Assembly: GCA_031553045.1 (NCBI GenBank)
Contig: JAVBLZ010000006.1
Location: 558,001-622,000, forward strand
Length of the DNA: 64,000 bases
From: CALXQW01 sp031553045
GTDB lineage: Bacteria > Verrucomicrobiota > Verrucomicrobiia > Opitutales > Intestinicryptomonadaceae
Direction: 5' to 3'
The translations under genes and the position numbers were made by a program. Shown here piece after piece: positions 25,577-35,185 of this stretch (position 1 is its first letter; each line of letters begins with the position of its first letter). The notes under the pieces were generated by a model. It made no database searches. It had not been told where the DNA came from and worked only from the letters and a program-made list of their open reading frames with translations.

Positions 25577-27148
25577 ATGCCACATTTTAAAACAGACGAC
25601 ATTTCAATTTGGACAAACGGAACATGGAAAAATCTCGGCGAGCAAAAGCCTGAAATCAAGGGCTTTTCAACCGATTCCAGAAACATATCGCCAAGCTTCG
25701 CATTTATTGCGCTCAAGGCGGAAAGAGACGGCCATGACTTTGTCTTGGACGCAATTAAAAACGGCGCTACTGCCATAATAGCCTCTAAAGAAATTCCTGA
25801 ATCCACGGTTCCTGTGCTTTTGGTAAAAGATACCATGTTTGCATTCCAACAGATTGCAAAATTTCACAGGTTGCGTTTTGACAACCCTGTAATAGGCATT
25901 ACGGGCTCTTGCGGAAAAACTTCCACAAAGGAATTTTTGGGCAAGCTGCTCTCTTGGAAAAATCCGCTTATAACAAAAGAAAATTTCAATAATGAAATAG
26001 GCGTACCACTCACGCTTACAAGTATAGATTTAAAAATAAATCAAGCTGCAATCATAGAAGCTGGCGTTGCAGCCCCAGGGCAAATGCTTTCTCTGGCAAA
26101 GATGATAGAGCCCGAATTGGCAATCATCACAAATGTAGGCTTGGCACACATGGAAAATTTTGTGGAACTTTCACAGGTCGCAAAAGAAAAAGCAATCTTG
26201 GCGCAAAATGTTGCCGAGGGCGGTTGGGCGCTCTTTCATCACGAGCTTTTAAGCTGGAAAGCTTTTGAAGAATTGCAGTGTAAAAAAGCGATTGTAGTCC
26301 CGGTAGGAGCAGGCGACACCAAGGCTGATTTGGTTTTCAGATATTCTCTAATCCAATCTGAAACAGGCTCAAAGCTGGATATTTCAATAGATAATGGTTA
26401 CGAATATTATTTTGATTTGCCACAACTTAGCGACGGTCTTACGCAAAATGCCATATTGGCAGTAGCGGCGGCACTCATGCTAGGCGCGCGTGAAGAACAA
26501 ATTATGGCAAAGCTGGAACGCTTTGCGCCTCTGCCAATGAGGGGCGGTATCTTTGAAATAGAAGAATCCAAATACTATATTGATTGCTACAACGCATCGC
26601 CTACTTCTATGAAAGATGCGCTTAAATTTTTCCTCAAGATGTCTGAAGATATGTCCAGACTCTTTGTCGTTGGTGAAATGGCGGAGCTTGGGCTTTCGGC
26701 GCACAGACATCACAAAGAAATAGGCTCTATACTGCCCTACAGAAATTCGGACAAAGCCATACTTGTCGGCGAACACGCAAATATATATAAAGATGCAATG
26801 CTCGAAAAAGGCTGGCCTGAAGAATCTATAATTTTGGAAAAAGATTATGCCGCAATAGCAAAAATTATTGAAGAATTTAAGGGCTTCGTATTCGTCAAAG
26901 CAAGCAGAGTTTGCAAGCTTGAAACAGCCCTGCCACAAAGCGTAAAGACACTTTTAGAAATTCATCCTCAAGAGGAAATCCCAGAAGAAGATACCGAAGA
27001 AATTGTTGAAGAAATCAAAATTGTAACTCAGTCTGAAAAAGAAGATTTAGAAGACGATGACAACGATGACGATGATTTTGAAAATGTAGATTTTGAGGGT
27101 ACAATAGACGATGAAGACGATTCTGAAGACGAGAGGGAAAGATTCTAG
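25577..27148 (+). CDS. murF: UDP-MurNAc-pentapeptide ligase MurF with acidic C-terminal tail
   Basis: A 523-residue protein. Residues 1 to about 460 are a complete MurF: substrate domain, P-loop G-S-C-G-K-T-S at 110-116, N-N-E-I-G-V-P-L-T-L and the C-terminal Mur domain. MurF adds D-Ala-D-Ala to the UDP-MurNAc-tripeptide. From about 462 a tail of some 60 residues follows, almost only Glu and Asp with runs such as D-D-D-N-D-D-D-D. This tail is absent from textbook MurF and is likely disordered. It is in frame and ends 2 bp before mraY, so it is not an artefact of a wrong stop. Confidence 0.93.
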   Translation: MPHFKTDDISIWTNGTWKNLGEQKPEIKGFSTDSRNISPSFAFIALKAERDGHDFVLDAIKNGATAIIASKEIPESTVPVLLVKDTMFAFQQIAKFHRLRFDNPVIGITGSCGKTSTKEFLGKLLSWKNPLITKENFNNEIGVPLTLTSIDLKINQAAIIEAGVAAPGQMLSLAKMIEPELAIITNVGLAHMENFVELSQVAKEKAILAQNVAEGGWALFHHELLSWKAFEELQCKKAIVVPVGAGDTKADLVFRYSLIQSETGSKLDISIDNGYEYYFDLPQLSDGLTQNAILAVAAALMLGAREEQIMAKLERFAPLPMRGGIFEIEESKYYIDCYNASPTSMKDALKFFLKMSEDMSRLFVVGEMAELGLSAHRHHKEIGSILPYRNSDKAILVGEHANIYKDAMLEKGWPEESIILEKDYAAIAKIIEEFKGFVFVKASRVCKLETALPQSVKTLLEIHPQEEIPEEDTEEIVEEIKIVTQSEKEDLEDDDNDDDDFENVDFEGTIDDEDDSEDERERF

Positions 27149-27150
27149 CT

Positions 27151-28251
27151 ATGCTTATAGATTTGGCAGATTTTGAAAATTATTTTGGCCCTTTGCGTCT
27201 ATTCAGATACCTTTCTTTCAGGTGCGTATTGGCTGCGGCAAGCGCATTCACAATGTCCATCTTAATTGCGCCCTACCTCATCAAAATTCTACACAAAGTA
27301 AAGTTTGGACAAAGCTTCAGAACGGCTGAAGAAGTCGGCAAATTGGCGGAATTGCATGGGGCAAAAAAAGGCACTCCCACAATGGGGGGACTCATAATTT
27401 TTGCGGGTGTTTTTACATCGACCTTGCTTTGGGCAAATATGAACATTTTGGTTTTTACGGCAATGTTTGTTTATACAAGCTTAACGCTCTTGGGCTTTGC
27501 AGACGACTACAAAAAAATCAAAGACAAATCAAGCGGTGGCGTTAGCGGAAAAATTAAAATTGCAACGCAAATAATAATTACGGCGGTTGCCGGCGGAATG
27601 CTTTTCTTTTCCAAAGATTACGGAATGACTATGAGAGAGCTTTGGGTACCCTTCCTCAAATCTCCGATAATTGAATGTATGTCTTTATGGCTTGCTTTCA
27701 CATTTTTATTTTTCGTACTTGCGGGCTCTAGCAATGCAATCAATTTGACCGACGGCGTTGACGGTCTTGCAATAGGCTGCACAATTTCCGTAGCGCTTGC
27801 ATACGGAATTTTCGCCTACCTTACGGGAAACGCAATAGCTTGCGATTACCTCTTTCTTAAAATGATTCCAAGTTGCGGTGAGCTTGCCGTAGTTTGCTGC
27901 GCCCTTCTGGGTGCGTCTATGGCGTTTTTATGGTACAACGCCCATCCTGCCGAAATTTTTATGGGCGACACGGGCTCGCTGGCGTTGGGCGGGTTAATTG
28001 GCATTGTAGCCTTTATGGTTCATCAACCAATTACCTTAGTTTTGATTGGTGGAATTTTTGTGATGGAAGCAATGAGTGTAATTTTGCAAGTAGGCTCATA
28101 CAAACTGCGCAAAAAAAGAATTTTTAGAATGTCTCCTATTCATCACCATTTTGAGCTTAAGGGATGGAAAGAAACAAAAGTAGTTATACGCTTTTGGATT
28201 TTGTCATTATCTTTTGCCCTTGCCGGTCTTGCAACTTTGAAACTCAGATAA
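27151..28251 (+). CDS. mraY: Phospho-MurNAc-pentapeptide transferase MraY
   Basis: A 366-residue polytopic protein with about ten helices and the MraY signatures: K-K-G-T-P-T-M-G-G, the Asp pair G-F-A-D-D-Y-K-K, N-L-T-D-G-V-D-G-L-A and F-M-G-D-T-G-S-L-A-L-G-G, then P-I-H-H-H-F-E. It joins phospho-MurNAc-pentapeptide to undecaprenyl phosphate to make lipid I. The stop abuts the murD start directly. Confidence 0.97.
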   Translation: MLIDLADFENYFGPLRLFRYLSFRCVLAAASAFTMSILIAPYLIKILHKVKFGQSFRTAEEVGKLAELHGAKKGTPTMGGLIIFAGVFTSTLLWANMNILVFTAMFVYTSLTLLGFADDYKKIKDKSSGGVSGKIKIATQIIITAVAGGMLFFSKDYGMTMRELWVPFLKSPIIECMSLWLAFTFLFFVLAGSSNAINLTDGVDGLAIGCTISVALAYGIFAYLTGNAIACDYLFLKMIPSCGELAVVCCALLGASMAFLWYNAHPAEIFMGDTGSLALGGLIGIVAFMVHQPITLVLIGGIFVMEAMSVILQVGSYKLRKKRIFRMSPIHHHFELKGWKETKVVIRFWILSLSFALAGLATLKLR

Positions 28252-29538
28252 ATGCCCGATAAGATTAAAACAGTTTGTAAAAAAGACGGCTGTGTCGCCA
28301 TATTTGGAGATGGAATAAGCGGTAAATCCGTTGCTTTGCTCATGGATAAAATGGGGCTTAAATATGAATTTTATTCTGAAGCAAAGGGCAAAAAAAACTT
28401 TACATTAGAGGATGCACTCAAGCATTCTCTTTGCGTATATTCTCCAGGTTTTAGACCTGAGCATGAATGGCTTAAAACAGCAAAAAGCGCCGGTCTTGAA
28501 ACCCTTTGCGAACCAGATTTTGCAGCCTTAAATTGGACAGGTAAAATCTATTGCATAACCGGAACAAACGGCAAAACGACTCTCACAAGTTTTCTTACAG
28601 AAGCATTAAAACTGGCAAAGTATTACGCATTTTCAGCAGGCAATATCGGCAAACCGCTTTCCGCCTATTGTGCAGAATTTTACGGGCAAGACAACTCTCA
28701 AAAAATAGCCGTTTGCGAGATTAGTTCTTTTCAGTCTGTTGATATGAAATTTACTCACGCTGAAGCTTTGCTTTGGACAAATTTTGCGCCCGACCATCTT
28801 GACTGGCACAAAGATATGCGGGAATATTTTCTGGCAAAATTGCGCATCGCAGAACAAATGAACGGCAACTTATTTTTCATTGGCAGAAGCGTTTTTGAAT
28901 TTGCCAAAGAAAATAAAATCGAACTGCCCTGCTCGGCACAGATAGTCGAACATCTGCCCTACAAGCTCTGTCCAAAACCTTTTGACACGCCTGTTCAGTG
29001 TGAAAATTTTTCTTTGGCTAAAGCGTTCTGGAACGCAATGAATCTAGATGAAAACATACTTCTGGAAGCCGCAAAAAATTTCTCGCTTGCAGATTTTAGA
29101 TTCGGTAAAATTTCCACCTTTGACGGTATTAATTTTATGAATGACTCAAAGGCTACAAACGCCCACGCAGCCATTGCGGCACTTAAAGCGCTAGATGGTG
29201 AGATTATCTGGATAGGCGGCGGCAAAAATAAGTTTTGCGACAATTCAGATTTGATATCTACACTCAAAGAAAGAGTTTCGGCAGCATTTTTAATTGGAGA
29301 AACAAAAGAGATTCTGTTTAAAGAGCTGGAAAATTTATTGCCTCTAAAAGCCTTCAAGTGCAACTCCTTGGATGAAGCTGTCCAAAAAAGCTACACTTTG
29401 GCAAAGCAGATTGCGAGCAAAAAAGTTACAGTTTTATTCAGCCCCGCCTTCTCAAGTTTTGGAATGTTTGCCGGCTATGCAGAGCGTGGAAAATCTTTTG
29501 ATAACGCCCTTTTTAGTTTGAAGAGTTTAAAAAAATAA
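28252..29538 (+). CDS. murD: UDP-MurNAc-L-alanine:D-glutamate ligase MurD
   Basis: A 428-residue Mur ligase with an N-terminal Rossmann domain (I-F-G-D-G-I-S-G-K-S), P-loop G-T-N-G-K-T-T, the D-H-L-D-W-H motif, F-M-N-D-S-K-A-T-N and the C-terminal W-I-G-G-G-K-N-K. It adds D-glutamate to UDP-MurNAc-L-Ala. Length is close to normal and the key motifs are intact. It starts on the base after the mraY stop. Confidence 0.95.
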   Translation: MPDKIKTVCKKDGCVAIFGDGISGKSVALLMDKMGLKYEFYSEAKGKKNFTLEDALKHSLCVYSPGFRPEHEWLKTAKSAGLETLCEPDFAALNWTGKIYCITGTNGKTTLTSFLTEALKLAKYYAFSAGNIGKPLSAYCAEFYGQDNSQKIAVCEISSFQSVDMKFTHAEALLWTNFAPDHLDWHKDMREYFLAKLRIAEQMNGNLFFIGRSVFEFAKENKIELPCSAQIVEHLPYKLCPKPFDTPVQCENFSLAKAFWNAMNLDENILLEAAKNFSLADFRFGKISTFDGINFMNDSKATNAHAAIAALKALDGEIIWIGGGKNKFCDNSDLISTLKERVSAAFLIGETKEILFKELENLLPLKAFKCNSLDEAVQKSYTLAKQIASKKVTVLFSPAFSSFGMFAGYAERGKSFDNALFSLKSLKK

Positions 29539-29569
29539 CAAATATAGAAACAATTAAATTAAATAAATT

Positions 29570-30793
29570 ATGAAGAAGTTAGTTACATTATCAACTGTTG
29601 CAGGTTTGCACTTGGCGGTCATAAGCATGATATTCATCCAGCCAGGTTGCGGATCTTCTGAGCAACCTACGGAATCTATGACAGCCGCTACATCAACAGA
29701 TGAAGCCACTCAAATTAATTCTGATATTGTGCCCGCCGATTTCAATGCCGCACCTGCGTCAAATGCAAACACGGTTGCAACCGTAGAAGAACCAGAGGCA
29801 ATCAAACCTCCTGAAGGTAGCAACGCTTTAAGAGATACTCCAACACGTCCAAATTCTACTTGGAACATGCACGGTAAAAAAGGTCAGGAATTGGTTGCTG
29901 TAAAATCTGACGACGGTCAGATTGAACCGGTCGCCCCAGCCGCAAGCACAAAACCTGCGGAAGTAAAATCTGCATTTGCCGATACCGCAAGCCTTCCCAC
30001 CACAATATACAAAGTGCAAAAGGGAGACTCTCTTTCCATCATAGCAAAAAAACACAAAGTTTCTTTGGACTCTTTGCTGAACGCAAATTCTTTAGATAAA
30101 AATAGCATACTCAAGATTGGGCAAGAAATCAAAGTTCCAGCCGCAAAGCTCGTTACTTCAAATACATCGCCCGTCAGTGCAACAGCTCCAGTTGCATCAA
30201 CTTCAGCACTCAATGATTCCGTTGCTGAAAATGCTGAAATTTATGTGGTGCAAAAGGGAGATTCGCTTTCAAAAATCGCCTCTAAAAAATCCACAACCGT
30301 TGCGCAGATTAAAGCTTTGAACAACCTAAAAAATGACAACATAATTTTGGGTCAAAAGCTGACATTGCCAAAGTCTGGCGCTACTGCTCCAGCTTCTGAG
30401 ACAACATCAAAAACCGTAGCAGCATCTACCACTACGGCAGGTGCAAATGAAACTATACATGAAGTAAAATCCGGCGAAACACTCGGTGGGATTGCTAAAA
30501 AATACGGCACTAGCGTCGCAAAAATTTCAGAGAGAAATTCAATAACGGATCCTCGTAAACTAAGGCTCGGTCAGAAGATTATCGTGCCAAGCGCAAAGAC
30601 ATCAACGGTTGCTGATGCGGCTAGCTCCACTCAGCCAAAAGCCACTGAAGCTACAACAGCTCCTGCGCAATCAACAGTTACTGCACCCGCACAAACAGCG
30701 CCTGTACAACAAGCACCCATAACAGTAGAAAACACCACCATTCCGGCGCAATCAACCACAACAGCACCCTCAGACGTAATTGAGATTCAGTAA
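29570..30793 (+). CDS. Putative lipoprotein with three LysM domains
   Basis: A 407-residue exported protein. The N-terminus has a hydrophobic stretch ending Q-P-G-C, a possible but imperfect lipobox at Cys27. Three LysM domains are at about 146-190, 224-267 and 296-340. Each starts with Y/H-x-V-x-K/S-G-D/E-S/T-L and ends with G-Q-x-(I/L)-x-V/L-P. They are joined and flanked by Ala/Thr/Ser/Pro-rich linkers. LysM modules bind GlcNAc units of peptidoglycan. There is no catalytic domain, so it is probably a wall-binding scaffold. Its place between murD and ftsW suggests a septal role. Confidence 0.85.
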   Translation: MKKLVTLSTVAGLHLAVISMIFIQPGCGSSEQPTESMTAATSTDEATQINSDIVPADFNAAPASNANTVATVEEPEAIKPPEGSNALRDTPTRPNSTWNMHGKKGQELVAVKSDDGQIEPVAPAASTKPAEVKSAFADTASLPTTIYKVQKGDSLSIIAKKHKVSLDSLLNANSLDKNSILKIGQEIKVPAAKLVTSNTSPVSATAPVASTSALNDSVAENAEIYVVQKGDSLSKIASKKSTTVAQIKALNNLKNDNIILGQKLTLPKSGATAPASETTSKTVAASTTTAGANETIHEVKSGETLGGIAKKYGTSVAKISERNSITDPRKLRLGQKIIVPSAKTSTVADAASSTQPKATEATTAPAQSTVTAPAQTAPVQQAPITVENTTIPAQSTTTAPSDVIEIQ

Positions 30794-30809
30794 TAAGTAA
30801 CACGCCTAA

Positions 30810-31955
30810 ATGAAACTGGATGACACCGAACTAAAGTCTTCAGGAGGAAGTTTTATTGGCTCATGGATAATGATGCTATTGCCAATAATCTTTCTCAGCA
30901 TTTTGGGTCTTCTTATTTTGATAAGCGCCGGATCTTCGCAGACAGACCCTTACGCCCTTCTTAAAAAGCAGTCCATTTGGTTTGCCCTCGCAGTTGCCGC
31001 TTGCATTTTCACATCTTTGATTGATTTAAATTTGCTGAAAAAATATGCCTTGCCCATTGCAATAGTATCTTTGGTTCTTCTAATTTTGGTGATAATTCCG
31101 CAAGTCGGCAAAGAGGTCAATGGTGCAAGGCGCTGGATAGCCTTGGGCTCTTTTGTTTTTCAGCCTTCAGACATTGCAAAATTTGCGCTTGTTATTTCCC
31201 TCTCTACTTTTATTCAGGCAAACCAGCGTGCTTCAAAGGAATTTGTCAAAGGCTTTTTACTCCCCTTTTCAATAATAGGAATTTTCTGCGGTCTAATTGT
31301 TTTAGAGCCGGATTTTGGGACAACATTTTTATGCGCCGCAGTGGGTTCGGCAATAATTTTTCTGGCGGGTGTTAGGCTATATTACCTTATGCCTGCTCTG
31401 ATTGCAGGGGGGTTGGGTTTTAGCGTAATGATTTATTTTAACCCAAACCGAATACAAAGATTGATAAATTTTTTGGATTTTGAGGGCAATAAGGCTGACG
31501 GCACATATCAACTCTTTCAGGCAATACTCGCATTTGGAACAGGCGGTGTTGACGGTGTTGGGCTTGGTCAAGGCAGGCAGCAACATTTCTTTTTGCCAGA
31601 AGCGCACACAGACTTTATATTTGCAATAGTTGCAGAAGAACTCGGTCTTGTATTCACACTTTTGGTCGCCATAAGTTTTCTTACAATTTTTATTTTCATA
31701 ATGTTAAAATTAAGACACGCACCAAATATTTTTGAATTTAGCATAGGTATTGGCGCAATGCTAATGATAGTTTTGCAGGCAGTTTTTAATATGTGCGTTG
31801 TTACCGGTTTAGTGCCAACAAAGGGGATTTCTTTGCCGTTTATAAGCTATGGCGGGTCTAATCTTGTTGTGATGTTTGCATTCACAGGAATCTTAATCAA
31901 CTGTATCAGGATTTGGAACAAACCCACAAAAATTCAGGCAACATTTTATGAGTAA
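30810..31955 (+). CDS. ftsW: Septal peptidoglycan polymerase FtsW
   Basis: A 381-residue SEDS-family protein with about ten membrane helices. Conserved segments include G-A-R-R-W-I, Q-P-S-D-I-A-K-F-A, E-P-D-F-G-T and, near the C-terminus, P-F-I-S-Y-G-G-S. It polymerises lipid II at the septum with FtsI. It starts 16 bp after the LysM gene and overlaps murG by 8 bp. Confidence 0.93.
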   Translation: MKLDDTELKSSGGSFIGSWIMMLLPIIFLSILGLLILISAGSSQTDPYALLKKQSIWFALAVAACIFTSLIDLNLLKKYALPIAIVSLVLLILVIIPQVGKEVNGARRWIALGSFVFQPSDIAKFALVISLSTFIQANQRASKEFVKGFLLPFSIIGIFCGLIVLEPDFGTTFLCAAVGSAIIFLAGVRLYYLMPALIAGGLGFSVMIYFNPNRIQRLINFLDFEGNKADGTYQLFQAILAFGTGGVDGVGLGQGRQQHFFLPEAHTDFIFAIVAEELGLVFTLLVAISFLTIFIFIMLKLRHAPNIFEFSIGIGAMLMIVLQAVFNMCVVTGLVPTKGISLPFISYGGSNLVVMFAFTGILINCIRIWNKPTKIQATFYE

Positions 31956-33042
31956 ATTTATTATATCTTGCGGCGGAACAGGCGGGCATCTTGCTCCTGG
32001 TATTGCTATCGGACAGGCGCTCTTGGCAAAAGGCAATGAGGTCATATTTGTTATCAGTCAAAAAGAAATAGATTCAAAACTGATTAAAAAATATACTGAC
32101 TTTAAAATTTATAGGACGCCTGGTGCGCCATTTTCCTGGAATCCCATCAAGCTTTTGAAATTTGTGTATCAACACACAAAATCCACCTTTCTCATGCTCT
32201 ATATAATGAGGAAAGAAAAATGCGATGTTGCAATGACATTTGGAGGATTCACATCTATTGGGTTATCTCTTTCGGCACAAATTTTGCGCATACCTTTAAT
32301 TTTGCATGAGTCTAATCGCAAAGCCGGAAAAGCGGTAAAAGTTTTGGGAAGATTTGCGTATAGGGTATATGTGCCTTTCGGCGTGCATATAAACCGCAGA
32401 AAAGCCGGCGTCATCAAGCATGCGGGCTATCCAATCAGAGAGGAAATTAAGAAAATCCCCGAAGATGAAGCCAAAGATTTTTTTGGTTTTGACAAGAACG
32501 CAAACGTGCTTTTGGTGCTTGGCGGAAGCCAAGGCGCAAGGGCTTTGAATAATTGGGCGAGTGTAAATTTTGACAAGCTTGCCTTGCAAAATATAGATGT
32601 GCTTTGCATATGCGGCCCAGGCAACGCTTCTTATTCCGGGTCTGAAGCAATGGGTTCTGACGGCAGAATGCACAAAATTAAATATATGGAATTTTGCGAC
32701 AATATGAGTGCGGCAATGTCTTCTGCAAAAGTCGGAATTGCGAGGGCTGGCGCAGGTACGATAGCTGAATTTGCACGTTGTAAGTTGCCCAGTATACTTG
32801 TGCCCTTCCCCCATTCCGCAGATGATCACCAGCTTGAAAACGCCAGATGTTTTGAAAAACAAGGCTCATCTATACTCGTAGAACAGCGCAATTTGAATGA
32901 GCTCTTTGACGAAGCCGTCAACATGATGAAAAATGAAAAATTACGTTCAATGATGTTAAAAAATTTAGAACGTGTTGATGATCTTAACGACATAGATAAA
33001 ATTGTTTCCGACCTGACTCTTATAGCCCACGGAAAGGCGTAA
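31948..33042 (+). CDS. murG: Lipid II synthase MurG
   Basis: A 364-residue GT28 glycosyltransferase. The N-terminal loop G-G-T-G-G-H-L-A-P-G, the G-G-S-Q-G-A-R loop and the nucleotide-binding R-A-G-A-G-T-I-A-E with P-x-P-H-S-A-D-D-H-Q are all present. It transfers GlcNAc from UDP-GlcNAc to lipid I at the inner face of the membrane. It ends 2 bp before murC. Confidence 0.96.
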   Translation: MSKFIISCGGTGGHLAPGIAIGQALLAKGNEVIFVISQKEIDSKLIKKYTDFKIYRTPGAPFSWNPIKLLKFVYQHTKSTFLMLYIMRKEKCDVAMTFGGFTSIGLSLSAQILRIPLILHESNRKAGKAVKVLGRFAYRVYVPFGVHINRRKAGVIKHAGYPIREEIKKIPEDEAKDFFGFDKNANVLLVLGGSQGARALNNWASVNFDKLALQNIDVLCICGPGNASYSGSEAMGSDGRMHKIKYMEFCDNMSAAMSSAKVGIARAGAGTIAEFARCKLPSILVPFPHSADDHQLENARCFEKQGSSILVEQRNLNELFDEAVNMMKNEKLRSMMLKNLERVDDLNDIDKIVSDLTLIAHGKA

Positions 33043-33044
33043 TT

Positions 33045-34262
33045 ATGCCTCGGAAAATTTACATGGGCGGAATTTGCGGCATGGGCATGGCGCCATTGGC
33101 GCTTTTTTTAAAGGCTGAAAGTTTTGACGTTTTTGGCTATGATGATTCCGCAAATTTGAATGTAAAAAGCCTTTTGGAAAATTCTGGAATAAAAGTTTCA
33201 AATGCTTTTGAGCGTTCAAATTTAGACTCTGCTGAAGCTTTCATAATTTCTTCCGCACTTGCCGCAAAGGTTGAAAATTTCAATTCAGAAAAAGTCATAC
33301 GCAGGGGTGAATATCTTGCTAAAATTTGTGCTACCAGAAGGCTTGTTGCCGTAGCGGGCAGCCACGGTAAAAGCTCTGTAACAAGCATGCTTTCTTACGC
33401 CATAGATGCTGAAAAAAAAGAAAATTGCGGATACATAATAGGCGCTTTGCCGACAAATTTTCCACCTGCTAAACACTGCAAAAATGAAGACTTTCTTATC
33501 GCCGAAATTGACGAGAGCGATGGCACTATAGAAAATTTCTATCCTGAAATTACAGTGGCGTTGAATTCTGATTTGGACCATACCGACAAATATCAGGATA
33601 AATCGCACATAGAGCGCATGTTTGAACGTCTCTTTGCCAGAACAAGAAAAACCATAATACTTTTGGAAGGCGATGAAGCTTTGCTGAGTGCTGCAAAAAA
33701 ATCTGGCAAAAATATAATTACCGTAAAAAAACAGGCTGAATTTATTTCTACAAATGAGCTTTTTGCAAGAAAGGCGTTTGAAGAAATTTTTAAAACGCCC
33801 CTCAGCCAAGATATTTTCAAAAATTTCAAGGGTATAATAAGGCGTCAAGAAATTTTAAAGTCTGATGAAAAGCTTACCGTCATTGCAGATTACGCACACC
33901 ACCCTGCTGAAGTTGACGCATTTCTCGGCTGGATGGATTCACGGTTTAGCGAACGTAAAATAATAATATTTCAACCGCATAGATATTCGCGTACAAAATT
34001 TTTTGCAAAAGATTTTGCGGAAATTTTGTCAGGCAGAAATAACACAAAAACTTACCTTTGCAACGTATATCCGGCGAGCGAGCCTTTTGATTCTGAAGGA
34101 ACATCTGAAAAAATTTTGGAATACGCCTCAGACATCACCCTGCTTGACTCCGACAAAAATTTGTCAGATATTTTTGAGGATGCAAAAAAATCTTCGGATA
34201 AAATTTGCATCGCCATAGTAGGCGCAGGCGACATATATTTTAAAGCCAAAAAAAATTTATGA
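33045..34262 (+). CDS. murC: UDP-MurNAc:L-alanine ligase MurC, short form
   Basis: A 405-residue Mur ligase, clearly shorter than the 450-490 usual for MurC. Conserved are G-G-I-C-G-M-G-M-A-P-L-A, P-loop G-S-H-G-K-S-S at 105-111, D-L-D-H-T-D at 176-181, R-R at 266-267, D-Y-A-H-H-P at 282-287, Q-P-H-R-Y-S-R-T and V-Y-P-A-S-E. Between the D-H-T-D and R-R motifs about 40 residues are missing relative to E. coli MurC, and the usual H-N-x-x-N-A helix reads T-N-E-L-F-A. It overlaps ddl by 4 bp. The usual murB gene after murC is absent. Confidence 0.85.
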   Translation: MPRKIYMGGICGMGMAPLALFLKAESFDVFGYDDSANLNVKSLLENSGIKVSNAFERSNLDSAEAFIISSALAAKVENFNSEKVIRRGEYLAKICATRRLVAVAGSHGKSSVTSMLSYAIDAEKKENCGYIIGALPTNFPPAKHCKNEDFLIAEIDESDGTIENFYPEITVALNSDLDHTDKYQDKSHIERMFERLFARTRKTIILLEGDEALLSAAKKSGKNIITVKKQAEFISTNELFARKAFEEIFKTPLSQDIFKNFKGIIRRQEILKSDEKLTVIADYAHHPAEVDAFLGWMDSRFSERKIIIFQPHRYSRTKFFAKDFAEILSGRNNTKTYLCNVYPASEPFDSEGTSEKILEYASDITLLDSDKNLSDIFEDAKKSSDKICIAIVGAGDIYFKAKKNL

Positions 34263-35185
34263 AGACACCAAGAGTTGCAGTTTTATGCGGGGGAATCTCT
34301 CCTGAAAGAGACGTTTCTATCGTCAGTGGAAAACACGTATTTGAAGCTTTGCAAAAAAATTTTTGCGCAAGACTTTTTACGCTTGATGAAAACAAAGTGC
34401 CTGAAGAAATTAACGCAGAAGAATACATAGTTTACCCTGCAATGCACGGCGATTACGGCGAAAATGGCGACTTGCAGGCGAATCTGGATTTTCTCGGCAT
34501 AGAATACGCCGGCAGTGGAGAGCTGTCCAGCAGAGTTTGCATGGTCAAACCCGCAGCAAAAGCGCTAATTAAAAGCATAGGCTTGCCTGTGGCAAAAGAG
34601 TTTATCTTCAGCGCTGAAAATAAACCTTCTGCGGAAATATTGCTCAATTCTTTAGGGTCTTCAATAATACTCAAGCCTGCCGACAAGGGCAGCAGCGTGG
34701 GATTATCTAGAATTCAAAACTTGTCTGAAGCAAAAGACGCATTGGGAAATATTTCCAACGGAATGTGGCTTGCGGAAGAATTTTTTATCGGCAGAGAACT
34801 CTCTGTGGGGGTAATAGACGGCAAGGCTGCGGGTATTGTAGAAATAAAGCCTGAGGGCGGCGTTTATGATTTTAAACGCAAATACACTGCCGGACAAACA
34901 GTTTATGAATTCCCCGCAAAGTTGGAAAAACATCATGAAGACATGATTAAATCTGCGGCGCAAAAAGCTTATAAGGTTTGCGCTTGTCGTGATTTTTGCA
35001 GAATTGATTTTCTCATAAATACGCAAAACAATACTTTTATTGTGATAGAAATTAACACTCTGCCAGGAATGACCCCAACCAGCCTTTTGCCAAAAAGTGC
35101 TAGCTGCATCGGCTTGGATTTTGAAAAACTTTGCGCACACCTAATAGCACCCGCCATACAAAGATTCTCGGAAAAGCATTTTTAA
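34259..35185 (+). CDS. ddl: D-alanine:D-alanine ligase
   Basis: A 308-residue ATP-grasp ligase with the substrate and ATP residues I can check in place: S-P-E-R-D-V-S near the N-terminus, H-G-D-Y-G-E-N-G, L-K-P-A-D-K-G-S-S-V-G, K-R-K-Y, C-R-I-D-F and E-I-N-T-L-P-G-M-T. One deviation is M-V-K-P-A-A-K where many family members have M-D-K. It makes the D-Ala-D-Ala that MurF uses, so D-alanine must be available although the racemase-like gene in the window looks inactive. The stop overlaps ftsQ as TAATG. Confidence 0.94.
   Translation: MKTPRVAVLCGGISPERDVSIVSGKHVFEALQKNFCARLFTLDENKVPEEINAEEYIVYPAMHGDYGENGDLQANLDFLGIEYAGSGELSSRVCMVKPAAKALIKSIGLPVAKEFIFSAENKPSAEILLNSLGSSIILKPADKGSSVGLSRIQNLSEAKDALGNISNGMWLAEEFFIGRELSVGVIDGKAAGIVEIKPEGGVYDFKRKYTAGQTVYEFPAKLEKHHEDMIKSAAQKAYKVCACRDFCRIDFLINTQNNTFIVIEINTLPGMTPTSLLPKSASCIGLDFEKLCAHLIAPAIQRFSEKHF

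Noticed and set aside
35131..35184. Upstream start for ftsQ inside ddl
   Set aside because: The TAATG overlap at 35185 is the pattern used throughout this cluster and gives a normal basic N-terminus.
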